Shown here: positions 12,159 through 24,873 of the stretch, one piece after another
Layout: the number at the start of each line of letters is the position of its first letter
How positions within the stretch are numbered: the stretch's first letter is position 1
Assembly (NCBI RefSeq): GCF_000801105.2
Contig: NC_079516.1
Location: 47,658,908-47,722,907 of the forward strand
DNA length: 64,000 nt
Direction of reading: 5' to 3'
DNA from: Raphanus sativus
Taxonomy: Eukaryota; Streptophyta; Magnoliopsida; Brassicales; Brassicaceae
The notes under the pieces: model-generated
The model's input: only the letters and a program-made list of their open reading frames with translations
Database searches by the model: none
Told to the model about the DNA's origin: nothing
Translations under genes and position numbers: made by a program

Positions 12159-13942
12159 TCTCTATACTATTATTTGAGAAGTCAGTTTCATATGTGTCGC
12201 GCTCACATTAACTCTCGCGATGGTTGATTACGATCACACCCTTAATAAATTAAAAATATTATACATAATTATTATATTAAAATCGATTTTCCTTTTTTCA
12301 AATAATTTCTGTTAATTAGAAATTTCCTTTATAGTGAACATATATAGTTAAAAACATCTTAAAATTAAAAAAAAAAACGAATTTAAATTAAGAGAATATA
12401 TTTATATATAATGTGCTTTCATAAAAAAAGGAAAGTTAACAAAAATAATTTTGATATTTAGAAAAATAGATATTTCCGTTAAAACATAACCTTAACCAAT
12501 ATAAAAATATTTCCAAAGTAATAAAAAATTTTCCTTATGTCTTTATATTTCTCAATAGTTACACAAAAAAAATGATTAGATAAACCAATATACCTATAGT
12601 TAAATAATAGTATTTTTAATTAGTATTATTGAAATGGTTTATTCATATTATAAAAATTTATTGAATATTAATATTTTATAATTAACAAAAATGTCTATAA
12701 ATTTTTTTACTTATATAAAATAATTCTGAAGAAAAAATTAAGAGAACTGATATTTATTTTTAAACGTTAATTGATATTTTTATGACAACTAATTTTGTCA
12801 CAAGCATATTTTGAACAAGAAATTACAAAAAATATTTTTAAATAATATAATCCTAAATTTTTAATAAACTAAAATATTATATTTTGCCACAATTAAAAAT
12901 TTATGTTTTACTTAATATATAGTTTGCTTTTTTTCCTTTTCCCCTTATATTTGTACAATCCAATATACCTATAATAAAAGTACATAAGAAAATCTGAATT
13001 ATTATATTCAAGAATATATTAAGATTATTTAAAATAACTTTCAGTTTACTTTTATAAATCTAAGTTATAATATTACTTAGAACTTAAAAATATTTTAATT
13101 AATATAAATACCAATATGCGTTTATGAGATTAAAATTTTATCCGTTATTTTCTTTTATGCAACTTTCTACTGATTATTTCTTTATTTTTTAAATATTTTA
13201 AGAAAATAAAAATAACAAATTGTTATAAATATTACAAAAATATATTTATACATTTAAGATGAAAAACTGAATTGATGCGATAAACAATCTAATTGGATTA
13301 TTAAAAATAAAATAATTATACTTTAATATAAAAGAATATATGTCACCCTATCCACAAAATGAGTAATTAGACTATTCAATTTTATTATATATAAAATCAA
13401 AAGTAAAATAAAGAACATATTATTTTATAGTAATGTGTATTTATTTTATACATATAAATTAAAGATGCTTCAAACCGTAACAATATTTATTTATTTTGTA
13501 AAAAATATTTTATGAGATTTCAAAAAATTATTGTTATATTTATTTATGTATTATGAATAGACCAACACTTAAGTTTTTTATTTGATTTTCAAAAATATAT
13601 ATAATATTATTACTAAATATATATATATTATATATATATACATACATATCTAAGGGAAAATCAATCCAAATTAAAATCACAAATTATTCATAATTTTAAT
13701 ATATTTAGAACAAAAATACCTTGGTTGAATTTGAAGAATTTGATGATATCTAATACACTAAAGTGATAATCAAACTAATCATATATTACATATCCAAAAT
13801 CACACATCTAAGTAAAACAATATGATATGATTTAAATAAATTATAGAATAATCAGAATTAAAACTAAACTACTAATAAATTATTACAAATATTTACTTTA
13901 TAAATATTTATACCTGTGCATGAGCACGGGAAAATCACCTAG
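12159..13942 (+). mobile_element. Non-autonomous Helitron (1.78 kb)
   Basis: The 5' terminus TCTCTATACTATTATTTGAG follows an A. The 3' end has a hairpin (CCTGTGC-ATGA-GCACGGG, one G:U) then AAAATCACCTAG, followed by T at 13943. This A^T insertion with TC...CTAG ends is the Helitron signature. The interior is extremely AT-rich, with no Rep/helicase frame. The 5' start motif AGAAGTCAGTTTC resembles ATREP-class Helitrons. Confidence 0.75.
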
Positions 13943-14226
13943 TTAAATTATATTTTTAGATTCTTTGTACTAATATATTGTTTACTATTTCCTATTTCTC
14001 CTAATTACTATGGCATCTCTGGAAAGAAAATCACTGTTTTACGTCACCAATCAGACCTGTTATCAAACTCGTTATAGTAAACATGTTGAACCACACTTAT
14101 TAAAAAAAATTACCAAGCAGATTCTACTAAGTCGGTTGTTTAAAAGAATGTATAAATAAATTTCGTTAACACTTCAAAAGCCTTAAAAAGTTTTGCAAGC
14201 TTTTGAAGTCGGAACCAAAACAGTAT

Positions 14227-14981
14227 CAGTGGCGAATCTAGAACAATTAGTTGACGGGGGCACATAACAAATACACATATTCAATAACATTAAATAAATA
14301 TAAAAAATTAATAGAAAATAAAAAATAAAAAATGTATTTAAAAACTATTTTAAACTATTAGTTATTAAATATAGACTGTAAAAATTAAAAAAATATTAAT
14401 TTTGTTCAACTCAGAACAGGTTTTATAAGAATTTTTTTTAAAAAAGTGTACCCATATATATTAATATACCCATATTCAAACAACTTGTTTATAGTCATCA
14501 TATCATAAGGAGATGAACTCTAAATATATAACAAAAAATGAGTAGATTAATTTGTTTTATTTCTTTACTAGCAATTGCTGATGTCTTCTACTAAAAGAAT
14601 GGACTAAAAAATGGCTCCAAATTTTAAGATGAAATGTAAACTGTAACAGAAAGAACAATGAAAAGACAAGTAAAGAAAAGAAAAGAGATCCTAAAAGGAA
14701 AAAAAAATTAACGATAAAACAAAAGGTGTGGGATAATTTCACTAACAATAGCTGTAAAGAAATTGTAAAATTGGACATGTCAACAAGACATTAATTATAC
14801 ATCCAAGATAAAACCAGGAAAAAAATATACGTGTTAGCTTCGAACCTGTAAGAACTGGAAGTGACCGAGGGCATTTTTACCAGTTGCTCCATCAAAGCCA
14901 ATAATCACCATGCTACTAAATCATATTGATAAAGTAGTAGGGGGCACGTGCCCCGTACTGAGTACTGTAGATCCGCCCCTG
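14227..14981. mobile_element. Non-autonomous hAT-type element (755 bp)
   Basis: Inverted ends CAGTGGCGAATCTAG and GTAGATCCGCCCCTG are imperfect complements. An 8-bp target duplication, AACAGTAT, lies at 14219-14226 and 14982-14989, as for hAT elements. There is no transposase frame; the 73-codon minus-strand frame at 14557-14778 has no hAT motif. Confidence 0.85.
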
Positions 14982-14989
14982 AACAGTAT

Positions 14990-16369
14990 TAACTACCATC
15001 AGTTTAACGTATGGCGTATTCTGCCGACGAAAAGTCATATATAAGAAAGAAGACAAGCCAGTCGTTTCATGTCATTTAATTTGTCAACAATAGAGCAAGT
15101 AGATTTATTTTAGTACCGTAGAAGCTTGCAAAAGTCAAATGATGAATACTTTAGAAGAACCAACTTTGATAGAATATGGTCCCTTACTTTTTCTTTACTG
15201 TTGGAATTAGGTATATATCCAAACCCCAAACCAGAGACTTCTTGGCTGTAAATGGAAATGATATTCATAGTGTAACTAATATTTTTCATCAATTAAAGAA
15301 AGGTAGTTAAACAACGAATCCTATCAATGTGTGTGCCTTGTGAGATCATGTGTTATCTGCTGAAAAAAGCTGAGGACCACCTTACCTTTTGCATCAACCG
15401 CTTCCTTTTAACCTTGCCCTTTATTCTTTAAACTCGACCGACGCTACACCGAAACAAAAAATGTTCAAATTTTTTTTTTTATATACTCAATTCTGTATTC
15501 AAGTTATGATGATCAGATTATATATAGTACTATATATCTAATATTAGAAACAATTTTAAATATAAACAAAAACACACACAAAAAGGCAAGAGAGATTTTG
15601 GAAATATTATAGATTTATAGCACTAATTCGTATACATCACTATCTGTAGTGGTGATTATAGGTGTCCTAACTCCAATTTATTAATTCTATATAAGAAGAA
15701 AAAAAATTAATATATAAAATAACATATTTGTATACGTTATGTTCAATAAATAATTAGCAACTACATCAATCTCAATTACGCATGATGCGGGTCAAGATTT
15801 AGCTTTAAAGTCTTTTAGTAAACTACTACTATAAATTTCTCACCAGAAAACACACTATTAATTTGTAATTTTGCAAATAAAAAGCACTCTGAATTTAATA
15901 AATCCCCTATATATATTCTTCAAAGCAATTAAAAGAGCAATTCATTTACTGGGAGATAAATAAATGAAACTAGCCTAAATGAAACGGTATCTGATAGGGA
16001 CAGTCCAGTAAATTCACGGAAACTATCAGCCGTGAATTAGTTATAAGTAAACCGGATGGTTAAGAAGTCGTCTTCTTGTTTCTTTCTCCATCCTTCTCTT
16101 CAACGTCCCCTTCTCTTCCACTTCACGTCCCTGCAAATTTAAAGAGCCACCGAGAGAAAGAGAGAGAGAAAGAAGAGAACCAAAATCTCCTTAACACCAT
16201 CTCTTTTGGAGAAAAATTACAGAGTACAGATTCTGAAATCTCAGATTCTTGTTTCTGAAGCTCTGAAAGATTTGAGCTGCTCCTTTGTGTGTGTGTAGCT
16301 GGTTTAGGAGTTTTATTAATCTTATGGAATAGATACTGTGAACCTCTGGTCTTGTTGAAGGAAAAAACA
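14990..16369. other. Upstream region and 5' UTR of the galactosyltransferase gene
   Basis: Mostly AT-rich. Around 15771-15804 a CGCATGATGCGGG hairpin followed by TTTAG looks like a decayed Helitron 3' end. From about 16050 the sequence becomes CT-rich then GA-rich (GAGAGAAAGAGAGAGAG near 16152), consistent with promoter and 5' UTR of the gene starting at 16370. Confidence 0.45.
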
Positions 16370-18804
16370 ATGTCTCCAAAGATCAAAGGAGAGAATCTTT
16401 ACTCTAGAAGCTTCGTATCAAGAAGATGGACGTTTCTACTCTGTTTTGCGAGTTTCTGCTTCGGTATTTTCTTCACCGATAGGTATTTTTATTACTTTTA
16501 AAATTTTTGAATATTCAAGTTTTTTTTTAATCTTTATTATACTCTGTTTCTCATAGTTTCAAATCAATCAATGAGTTCTAGTGTATTTCTTGATCACACT
16601 TTACGTTAGTTTATTGATAAGTAAATGGAAAAGATTCAAATTATGATCTCTAGCATGATGATGGTTTCACACCTATGGAGTTGATTTCGAATCTTTTTAT
16701 TGTTGTTGTAGGATGTGGAATATTCCGGAGTCTAACGACATGGCTCGACCATCCGTGACAGAAGCTGAAAGGTTGAAGCTTATCTCCGAAGGCTGTGGTC
16801 CTAAAACCGTAAGTGTCATCATGTCATGTGATCCTTTTGGTTCGGTTTGTAACAAGACTTCTTTAAATTGATCTGATTGGTTTTAATTCTTTTTAGCTTT
16901 ACCAGAAAGAAGTGAAACGCGATCCCCAGGCTTTGTTTGGACAAGTCTCCAAGACTCACAACGCTATACAGTAAGATTTAAAAAAAAAACTTTAGTAAAT
17001 TATAAAATATCTTCTAACACTACTCTCCTTGTTTTAAAACCGTTTCTTCTTTTGTTTCGTTACAGGACATTAGATAAGACCATTTCAAGCTTAGAGATGG
17101 AGCTAGCCGCAGCAAGATCAGCTCAGGAGTCTCTAACGAACGGTGCTCCTGTATCGAATGATGTGGAGAATAAGCAATTGGTGGTGAAGAAAAGAAGATA
17201 TTTGATGGTTGTAGGGATTAATACTGCTTTTAGTAGCCGAAAGAGAAGAGATTCTATTCGAACTACTTGGATGCCTCAAGGTTCCAAACACCACTCACTT
17301 TCTAGCTTCCCTTTTATCTTCAAACCAATACATTCCTTGATGGTTGCTTTGCTTGTAGGTGAAAAAAGAAAGAAGTTGGAAGAAGAAAAGGGCATCATTA
17401 TCCGGTTTGTGATTGGTCATAGGTAAGAGTGTAAACACCTGTTAGTATAATGTTAGATAACAGAATCAATCACTATGTTCCTACTTAGTTTCTGAGATGA
17501 ATCTCCTTATATCTGATGTTTTGTTTTGTCATTGGTTCTTTAGTGCCACAGCTGGGGGGATTCTAGACCGATCCATTGAAGCAGAGGACAAGAAGCATGG
17601 AGACTTCATGAGATTGGTATTTTATTTTTTTCTTTTCTTTTCTCCCTTGAGTTTTGATTTCAAAAGCTGTTAGTATGAGTTTTCTTATCTTCATTTGTGA
17701 TGCTTTTTAACAGGACCATGTTGAAGGATACCTCGAGTTATCAGGCAAAACAAAAACATATTTCTCTACAGCTGTCTCAATGTGGGATGCAGATTTCTAT
17801 GTCAAAGTAGATGATGACGTTCATGTAAATATCGGTAAGCTCTACAATATTCTAACAGAAAAAATGTATAGAAATTTCAGTTATAACATTCTCCCCCCAT
17901 TTTAGTAAAGTTGAATTGTTTTTTTTTTTTTGTTGAAAATTTAAACAGCAACTCTTGGGGAAACTCTTGTTAGACACAGGAAAAAACGTAGAGTCTATAT
18001 AGGCTGCATGAAGTCTGGTCCAGTCCTATCTCAAAAGTAAGTATCCAACTTCTCTCAGCTTCCCTTCTTCTTGAATCAGTTTCTTTATTTTGGTTTAACT
18101 GACCTTTGTTTTGTTTTTGTGGAGCAGAGGAGTTAGATACCACGAGCCTGAGTATTGGAAGTTCGGTGAGAACGGGAACAAATACTTCCGTCACGCTACT
18201 GGGCAGCTTTATGCTATTTCAAGAGACTTGGCTTCTTATATTTCCATTAATCAGTAAGACTTGAACTTCTTCTTTGTATGTTTTTGTATACATTACATAT
18301 ACGTTATTCTCCATTCTAATTACTTGGTGTTAATATAATGCTTCTTCAGGCACGTTCTCCACAAATACGCAAATGAGGATGTTACATTGGGTGCTTGGTT
18401 TATCGGTCTCGATGTCACCCATATTGATGACAGAAGGCTATGTTGCGGCACTCCTCCTGGTACTTTCTCCGTTTCTACATTCATTTCATTAGCTAAAAAG
18501 CTAGGTTTGTTAGTACTATGCACCTAACTAGAATGTTTCATTTCGAAGTAAATGCTAAAAGGGGAAACAAAAGACTCTATCAAAAAATCTGTAGTGACGC
18601 GAAAACCTTTACCTCATTGAACATATGAATCTGATTCTTGAGAGGGAATTTTCAGATTGTGAATGGAAGGCACAAGCAGGGAACATATGTGTAGCTTCAT
18701 TTGACTGGACGTGTAGCGGTATCTGCAGATCCGCTGATCGCATAAAGGAGGTTCACAGGCGATGTGGCGAACCCGAAAACGCTATATGGAAAGCTACATT
18801 TTGA
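16370..18804 (+). CDS. B3GALT4: Beta-1,3-galactosyltransferase (GT31), B3GALT4-like
   Basis: Golgi type II membrane glycosyltransferase of family GT31, predicted to transfer galactose in beta-1,3 linkage to glycan or glycoprotein acceptors. Eleven exons: 16370-16482, 16712-16808, 16897-16970, 17066-17280, 17359-17422, 17544-17616, 17714-17834, 17949-18036, 18128-18253, 18350-18459, 18656-18804 (1230 nt, 409 aa, all in frame). A single N-terminal membrane anchor ([16 protein letters not shown], about 20-35) follows a short basic cytoplasmic tail. Next come a DUF4094 region (RMWNIPES), then the GT31 core with [15 protein letters not shown], the metal-binding KVDDDVHVN and EDVTLGAWF. Length is as expected for the family. 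Several close paralogues exist; the B3GALT4 name is favoured by collinearity with At2g32430. No lesion is seen. Confidence 0.92.
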
Positions 18805-19429
18805 GGCCTTTCCTACCAACATATAAAGAAATGGTCTAAGCAGAAAACAATTCATCTTCTGCAATATTCTTTTGAGGAACCAAGAGATATCTACTCTTGT
18901 AATAATTGTATCATAGTTACTTACATAAGAGAGGACTATAGAGAGAGAGAGATAAGTATAGGAACCTCTTGAAAGTTTAGCGTTTTGCGATAAGAGTTTC
19001 TCATAGAGTAGAAGAAAACCTGTCGCAGTCACAGCCGCAACAGCTATAGCAAACGCACTTATTTCTTTCTGTCTTTTTTTTTGCTTGTTTATTATTGTTT
19101 GGGAGTGAAGTAGCTTTGTGGGGTTTAGTACATTTTACAAACTATTATTATTGATTTAACTTAAGGAGTTTCGATTTTGAAAGCCTTCTACTTCAGACTT
19201 TATTTTCAAGAATCAAATGCTTTATATCTCTGTTAAAAAGAAATAAATTTGAAGCTGTTTTATCCAATATGTGCCACAGAGTCTCTGGTTACATATTTGT
19301 TCTGCTTCGAAGCTAAACAAAAGAGTTAAAACAAGAAAATAAAAGTAACGCTTGAAAACAAAACTGAGCCAACAAGAAATAAAGTTGTTTCCGTCTTTTA
19401 ATGATTCATTCACGAGATATTCATAGGAG
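18805..19429. other. 3' flank of the galactosyltransferase gene
   Basis: Probable 3' UTR followed by AT-rich spacer. Minus-strand open frames at 18697-19032 and 19222-19452 are antisense or chance translations with no recognised domain. Confidence 0.4.
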
Positions 19430-19432
19430 TTA

Positions 19433-20828
19433 GGCCCTGTTTGTTTCTCCATTTAGATGAATCCATTTAGATGATCCATTTGTGTGCTTTATCTAAATGA
19501 TCCATTCAAATTTTTGGTCATGTTTGTTTCTCCATTTGGATGAGTCATATGAATGAATCATTTGAATGTATTTTATGTTTGTTTTCCATTTAGATGAATC
19601 ATTCATATAAGTTTAATAACCAAATTACATATATACCCTTGTTTTGGTTTAATCATATATTTGATATCAATTGATATCAATTTTAACTACACAAAATTTT
19701 ATTATTCATTATAAAATATATTTACACTAAAATTATTTTAAAATTAACATTTTGACATTTATAAATTTTTATTTCATAAAATATACTTAAATTTTGCGGA
19801 AAACCGCGTTTTGCGGTTTTTGAGGGAAACCGCGTTTTGGGGTTTTGGCGGGAAACCGCTGTTTCGCGGTTTTTGCGGGAAACCGCATTTTGCGGTTTTT
19901 GCGGGAAACCGCATTTTGCGGTTTTTGCGGGAAACCGCATTTTGCGGTTTTGGCAGGAAAACGCGTTTTTGCGGTTTTTACGAAAAATCACGGGTTTGCG
20001 GTTTTGGCGGGAAACTGCATTTTTGTGGTTTTGGCAGAAAAACACGTTTTTGCGGTTTTGGCGGAAAAACGCGTTTTTGCGGTTTTGGCGGAAAAACGCG
20101 TTTTTGCGGTTTTGGCGGAAAAACGCGTTTTTTGCGGTTTTGGCGGGAAACCGCGTTTTTGCGGTTTTGACGGGAAATCGTGTTTTTGCGGTTTTGGCGG
20201 GAAACCGCGTTTTTGCGGTTTTGGCGGAAAACCGTGTTTTTGCGGTTTTGGCGGGAAACCGTGTTTTTGCGGTTTTGGCGGAAAACCATATTTTTGGTTT
20301 TTGCGGAAAACACATTTTTGTGGTTTTGGCAGGAAAACGCGTTTTGGCGGGAAAACACATTTTTGCAATTTTGGCGGAAAAATACGTTTTTGGTTTTGGT
20401 GAGAAAACATATTTTTGCGGTTTTGTCGAGAAAATACGTTTTGGTGGAAAACACACATTTTGTGGTTTTGACGAGAAAATGCATTTTTTGGGTTTTGGCG
20501 GAAAAAATTATTCGTAGTTTTGGTGAGAAAATACGTCTTGTGATTTTGTCATTTTTCGTGAGTGATAAAACAATATTAGGTTAAATTTTAATTTTATAAA
20601 TTATATAAGGGGTATAATAGACATTATACTATTTTGAATGGACCATCTCCATTCAAATGGTCCAATTTGGATCATTTGAATGAACCATCTTCATTCTAAA
20701 AATTAAGCCTAGATTTTTAAAACTCATTTAAATGAACCATTCAAATGACTTGTACTTTTATTGTCTAAACGAACAAAACTCTCATCTCCATCCAAATGAC
20801 TCATTCAGATGGAGAAACGAACAGGCCC
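19433..20828. mobile_element. PIF/Harbinger-type TIR element carrying a minisatellite
   Basis: Ends GGCCCTGTTTGTTTCTCC and GGAGAAACGAACAGGCCC are inverted repeats continuing into CATTTAGATGA-type subterminal repeats on both sides. A TTA direct repeat flanks it (19430-19432 and 20829-20831), the duplication expected for PIF/Harbinger. No transposase is present. The whole centre (about 19791-20545) is a tandem repeat described separately. Confidence 0.75.
19791..20545. repeat. 26-27 bp minisatellite array of hairpin units
   Basis: About 28 tandem units of 26-27 bp, consensus close to GCGGTTTTGGCGGGAAACCGC plus a short T-run. Each unit contains GCGGTTT and its complement AAACCGC, so nearly every unit can fold into a hairpin. 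Units near the left keep AAACCGC, central ones shift to AAAACGCG, and the right end is more diverged. Because 27 is divisible by three, several frames stay open on both strands (for example 19837-20517), giving FLRFWRKNA-type repeats; these are not considered genes. Confidence 0.9.
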
Positions 20829-20831
20829 TTA

Positions 20832-21696
20832 ATGTGTCTTTGTTCCATTTTTTGGATTCTTCTGTTAGATTATTTTCTTTTGATGTATTGTGTTGGGAAT
20901 GTGTGGGCTCTTTGTTTTCTTCACCGCCATTTACGGGCCCTTTATATTCTTTGAACATTTTTACTTTATAGTCTCTCTTCTTCACCATAATCACCTTTCC
21001 TCCTCCACTAGTGTTACATGCAAAGTTTTTGGTTTGCGTTTGAATTCCGTCTGTATCTGTGAATTACTTTGATTTGCGAGGTTTGTTATTCAAATTTGAA
21101 GAAGTTTTTTATGTGATTGTCGTGATCAAGAATATGTATAACAACTAGTATATTTTTGGTAAATTAATTTGCTTTCCGCAAAAATAATAGGCTCAGAGAA
21201 GGCTTATATAGATAGAGCTAAAGTGGGAAATGGAAGTATGGTCAATTTGCACTATACATGTGAACCGCAACAAAACAAAGTAGATAGAAACAAGCGGTCG
21301 AGTTTTTTTTTTTTTTTTTGGTCAATAGATAGAAACAAGCGGTCGAGTAGATAGAAACAAGCGGTCGAGTTTCTTTAGTCTTTTTAAGTCTAGATAAGTA
21401 TCATTCCCTTGATAAACTCAACAACACTGTTCCTAGTTGATGTCTTTGTCTCAACAACACTGTTCCATTGATGTCTTTTGTTGTCCGTTTACTCTCTTTG
21501 TAAGACAGAGAGAGTAGTCTTTTTCTAGAGAAAATATCTATATCTTACTACGAGGTAAACTTTATTTAGTATCTCTTCTTACTCTGTCCATGTGTTTATA
21601 TATATATATATCTATCTTTCAGGGTTGTAATGATATAACATCCAGAGGATACAATACAAGAGGCTAAGGTGACAAAAGAGTGAATCTTGGTAAGCT
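20832..21696. promoter_or_regulatory. Upstream region of KAO2
   Basis: Three near-identical copies of a 21-bp unit beginning AGATAGAAACAAGCGGTCG lie at 21282-21302, 21327-21347 and 21349-21369, the first two separated by a T-run. A TATA-rich stretch (21599-21610) and the 5' UTR precede the KAO2 start. Individual regulatory sites cannot be assigned. Confidence 0.4.
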
Positions 21697-23760
21697 ATGA
21701 CGGTAACGGTTTGGATCGTGATGTGGTTCCCTTTGGTAGTACTGGGATTGTTTGTTCTAAAATGGGTGTTGAAGAGAGTGAATGTTTGGATTTATGAGTC
21801 CAAACTTGGGGAGAAAAGACACTATCTACCGCCAGGAGATTTGGGATGGCCTTTCATAGGCAACATGTTGCCCTTTCTTAGAGCTTTCAAAACATCTGAT
21901 CCTGATTCCTTCATCCGAACCTACATCACAAGGTATATACCTCTTTCTCCCTACTCCCTTTTGGTTAGATTGACAACTAAGACAACATGTTCTCTGTTTC
22001 CTAGGTATGGGGGTAACGGTGTTTATAAAGTACACATGTTTGGGAACCCAAGTGTAATAGTAACAACACCAGAGACTTGCCGGAAAGTTCTAACAGATGA
22101 TGACTGCTTCCAGCCAGGCTGGCCAAAATCCACCATGGAACTCATTGGTAAGAAGTCATTTATCGGCATCTCCTACGAAGAACACAAGCGGCTCAGGCGT
22201 CTGACCGCTGCTCCTGTCAATGGACATGAAGCGCTCTCTGTCTACATAAAGTACATTGAAGAAACTGTTGTCGCTGCTCTAGAGAACTGGTCCAAGATGG
22301 GAGAAATCGAGTTCTTGACTCATGTGCGTAAGCTTACGTTCAGGATCATCATGTACATATTTATGAGCACAGAGAGTGAGCATGTCATGGATGCACTGGA
22401 AAGGGAGTACACAAACCTTAACTATGGAGTTAGAGCAATGGCTATTAATATTCCTGGCTTTGCTTATCATAAAGCACTCAAGGTAAAAAAACTAAGTTCA
22501 CTTTGATTACTGATCTTGTTGCAATAGTTCCTAGGGATTTTTAAGGGTTTTTGAATTTATACAGGCGAGGAAAAAACTTGTAGCTGCCTTTCAGTCCTCA
22601 GTGACTAATAGAAGAAACCAAAGGAAGGAGAATGTATCGTCCAATAAGAAAGACATGTTGGATAATCTAATAGATGCTAAAGATGAAAACGGAAGAACTC
22701 TAGAGGATGAGGAGATTATAGACGTTTTGTTGATGTATCTTAATGCGGGTCATGAATCCTCTGGACACACCATTATGTGGGCTACCATTTTCTTGCAGGA
22801 ACACCCTGAGATTCTACAAAAGGCAAAGGTTAAAAAATGAGAAGATATGTTTTTTTTATATACTTCTTTTCCATTTCAGTTTAAAAATCTTTGGGTTTGT
22901 GATATTCCACAGGAAGAACAAGAGAGGATTGTTAAAAAGAGAGCACCGGGACAGAGTTTGACTCTTAAAGAGACACGTGAAATGGAGTATCTTTCTCAGG
23001 TGTCTCATTGCAACAATAGTTTTTTTTGGCTTTTATGATTTGTCTTGCTGAATAGAAAAGAGTTTTTTATTACCAGGTTATTGATGAGACACTTCGAGTA
23101 ATAACATTCTCTCTTACTGCCTTCCGGGAAGCAAAGAGTGATGTCCAAATGAATGGTCAGTCTAGACTCATCACCAACATGGAACACCTTTTTTGTATAT
23201 TCATTTATCATGTTTTTTTTTTTGTGTTTAGGCTATATCATACCAAAAGGCTGGAAGGTTCTGACATGGTTCAGGGATGTTCACCTGGATCCTGAGATCT
23301 ACCCTGATCCAAAGAAATTTGATCCTTCAAGATGGGAGGTATGTATAGCTAGCTAACAGAGTTGTTGTGTTTTGAACAATTAAAAAACTCCCAATATATG
23401 TCGAAAGAAACTGAAACATGGTCTGGTTCATTTGTACAGGGATACATACCAAAAGCAGGCACATTCCTTCCTTTTGGTTTAGGAAGCCATCTTTGTCCAG
23501 GAAACGATCTTGCCAAGCTCGAGATTTCCATCTTTCTTCATCATTTCCTCCTCAAATACCGGTAGCTCTCACTCTGCATATAGCTTAGCTTTCTAGTTCT
23601 ACAACTCTTTATATGGATGCATAGTCATAATGTTTTGTTTTCCAAATGGTGAAAAAACTGTAGGGTGGAGAGGAGCAATCCTGGTTGTCAGGTGATGTTT
23701 TTGCCTCACACAAGACCCAAGGATAATTGCTTGGCAAGAATCACCAAAACGGCGCCGTAA
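21697..23760 (+). CDS. KAO2: ent-kaurenoic acid oxidase (CYP88A), gibberellin biosynthesis
   Basis: Cytochrome P450 of the CYP88A family, an ER-membrane enzyme oxidising ent-kaurenoic acid in three steps to GA12. Eight exons: 21697-21932, 22005-22482, 22565-22828, 22913-22999, 23077-23155, 23232-23338, 23440-23561, 23664-23760 (1470 nt, 489 aa). An N-terminal membrane anchor ([20 protein letters not shown]) is followed by the proline hinge [13 protein letters not shown]. The I-helix oxygen-binding motif is AGHESSGHT, the K-helix ExxR is ETLR, and the haem-binding loop is [10 protein letters not shown] with the Cys ligand. Length matches the family. Intron 1 (72 nt) is in frame, so an open frame runs through it, but its acceptor matches the conserved RYGG junction. 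The KAO2 name is chosen over KAO1 by collinearity with At2g32440. Confidence 0.93.
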
Positions 23761-24809
23761 AACCATCTTCAAACTAGTAGGTTCCTTACCAAATGTATAA
23801 GCTTCTTCTCATGTTCATGGTCTCCTCTCTCTCTCAAACTCAATCCAAACCGGCTTTGTTTGAATTCGGTTTACTAAAAATATATGTATCAAATTGTTTT
23901 TTTTTTTTTTGGATTTCCAGTCATCAGTATATATATATATATATCTCTTTCAATATCCCTTGAGCAAGATCTTCTCATACCTTGGCAGAAAATTGATATG
24001 TGAATAACAAATGCTTGCTTATGTATATCTCCATTGTGGTATAAACATAAGATCAATGATGTATTCAAATTCATACTCCTTTTATGAAGTGGTTTAACAT
24101 AAGATCATGATGTACAATAAATGGTCTACGTAAGAATGAACCGAACCCCTCTATTCGATACAATAAGATCAAGTTCTATTCGATAGGGAGGTTATTCCAG
24201 GAACCAGCTCTTCTCGAGCTGGTCTATACGTATGTGGCTTCGGTTCGGATATCCGGTTTGGTTACAAACGTCAAGCCTAATCTAGTATCATATGCAGAAA
24301 AATGCATTTGGGTTGTTGTGTCATAACCAGAGCTTATTATCACCACCATTTACTCAGAAATAAAGAGGCCATGAAAGCAAAAAGTTCATGACAATAATAT
24401 ATCCATTCAGGACATAACACTCAGGATAAGACTGGTGGAATGATGCTGAGGTACTCAAGGTCGTGTTGGCTTAATGAAATACACGATGGTTGTAAGTAAC
24501 ATTTGTGACTGAAGAGATACATGCCCTTATTCCAGATATTAGCCTATAGGCCCTATACCAAATCTTTACATGAAATCCATCATATACTTTCTAAGAATTA
24601 CACATACTCCAGATATTTCCAAAGGCAAACTAAAAAAAAAAAACACACACTCAAATTCTGAAGTAAAAAACGCTGCACCGTTTTTGTAATGTACAAACGA
24701 CACGCGAACTGATATCATCATGTGTGTCGTTTCAATCAAAACGAAAACGGCACGAAGTGTACCTTTCATATTTTTTACAGTTAATCATACGATTGAAGAG
24801 AAGCAAGTG

Positions 24810-24871
<62 letters not shown>

Positions 24872-24873
24872 CC
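23761..24873. other. Spacer between KAO2 and the F-box gene
   Basis: KAO2 3' UTR followed by spacer. A 19-bp sequence, aatgaaccgaacccctcta (24135-24153), is repeated exactly at 26492-26510 on the other side of the F-box gene. Next to the F-box start, a (CT)n microsatellite occupies 24811-24870 in the probable 5' UTR. No gene was seen. Confidence 0.45.
24811..24870. repeat. (CT)n microsatellite in 5' UTR
   Basis: Near-perfect CT dinucleotide run of about 60 bp ending three bases before the F-box ATG at 24874. Such CT tracts are common in plant 5' leaders and are length-polymorphic. Confidence 0.9.

Noticed and set aside
15687..15804. Small Helitron ending in a CGCATGATGCGGG hairpin
   Set aside because: The terminus reads TTTAG rather than CTAG and no convincing 5' partner was found, so only a decayed fragment is plausible.
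18697..19032. 111-codon minus-strand frame over the galactosyltransferase 3' end
   Set aside because: Overlaps the last coding exon in antisense and continues into UTR with low-complexity residues.
19811..20517. Long open frames on both strands (up to 244 codons) suggesting a repetitive protein
   Set aside because: They come from a 27-bp tandem repeat whose length is divisible by three; frames are open on both strands and in several phases, with no start context or domain.
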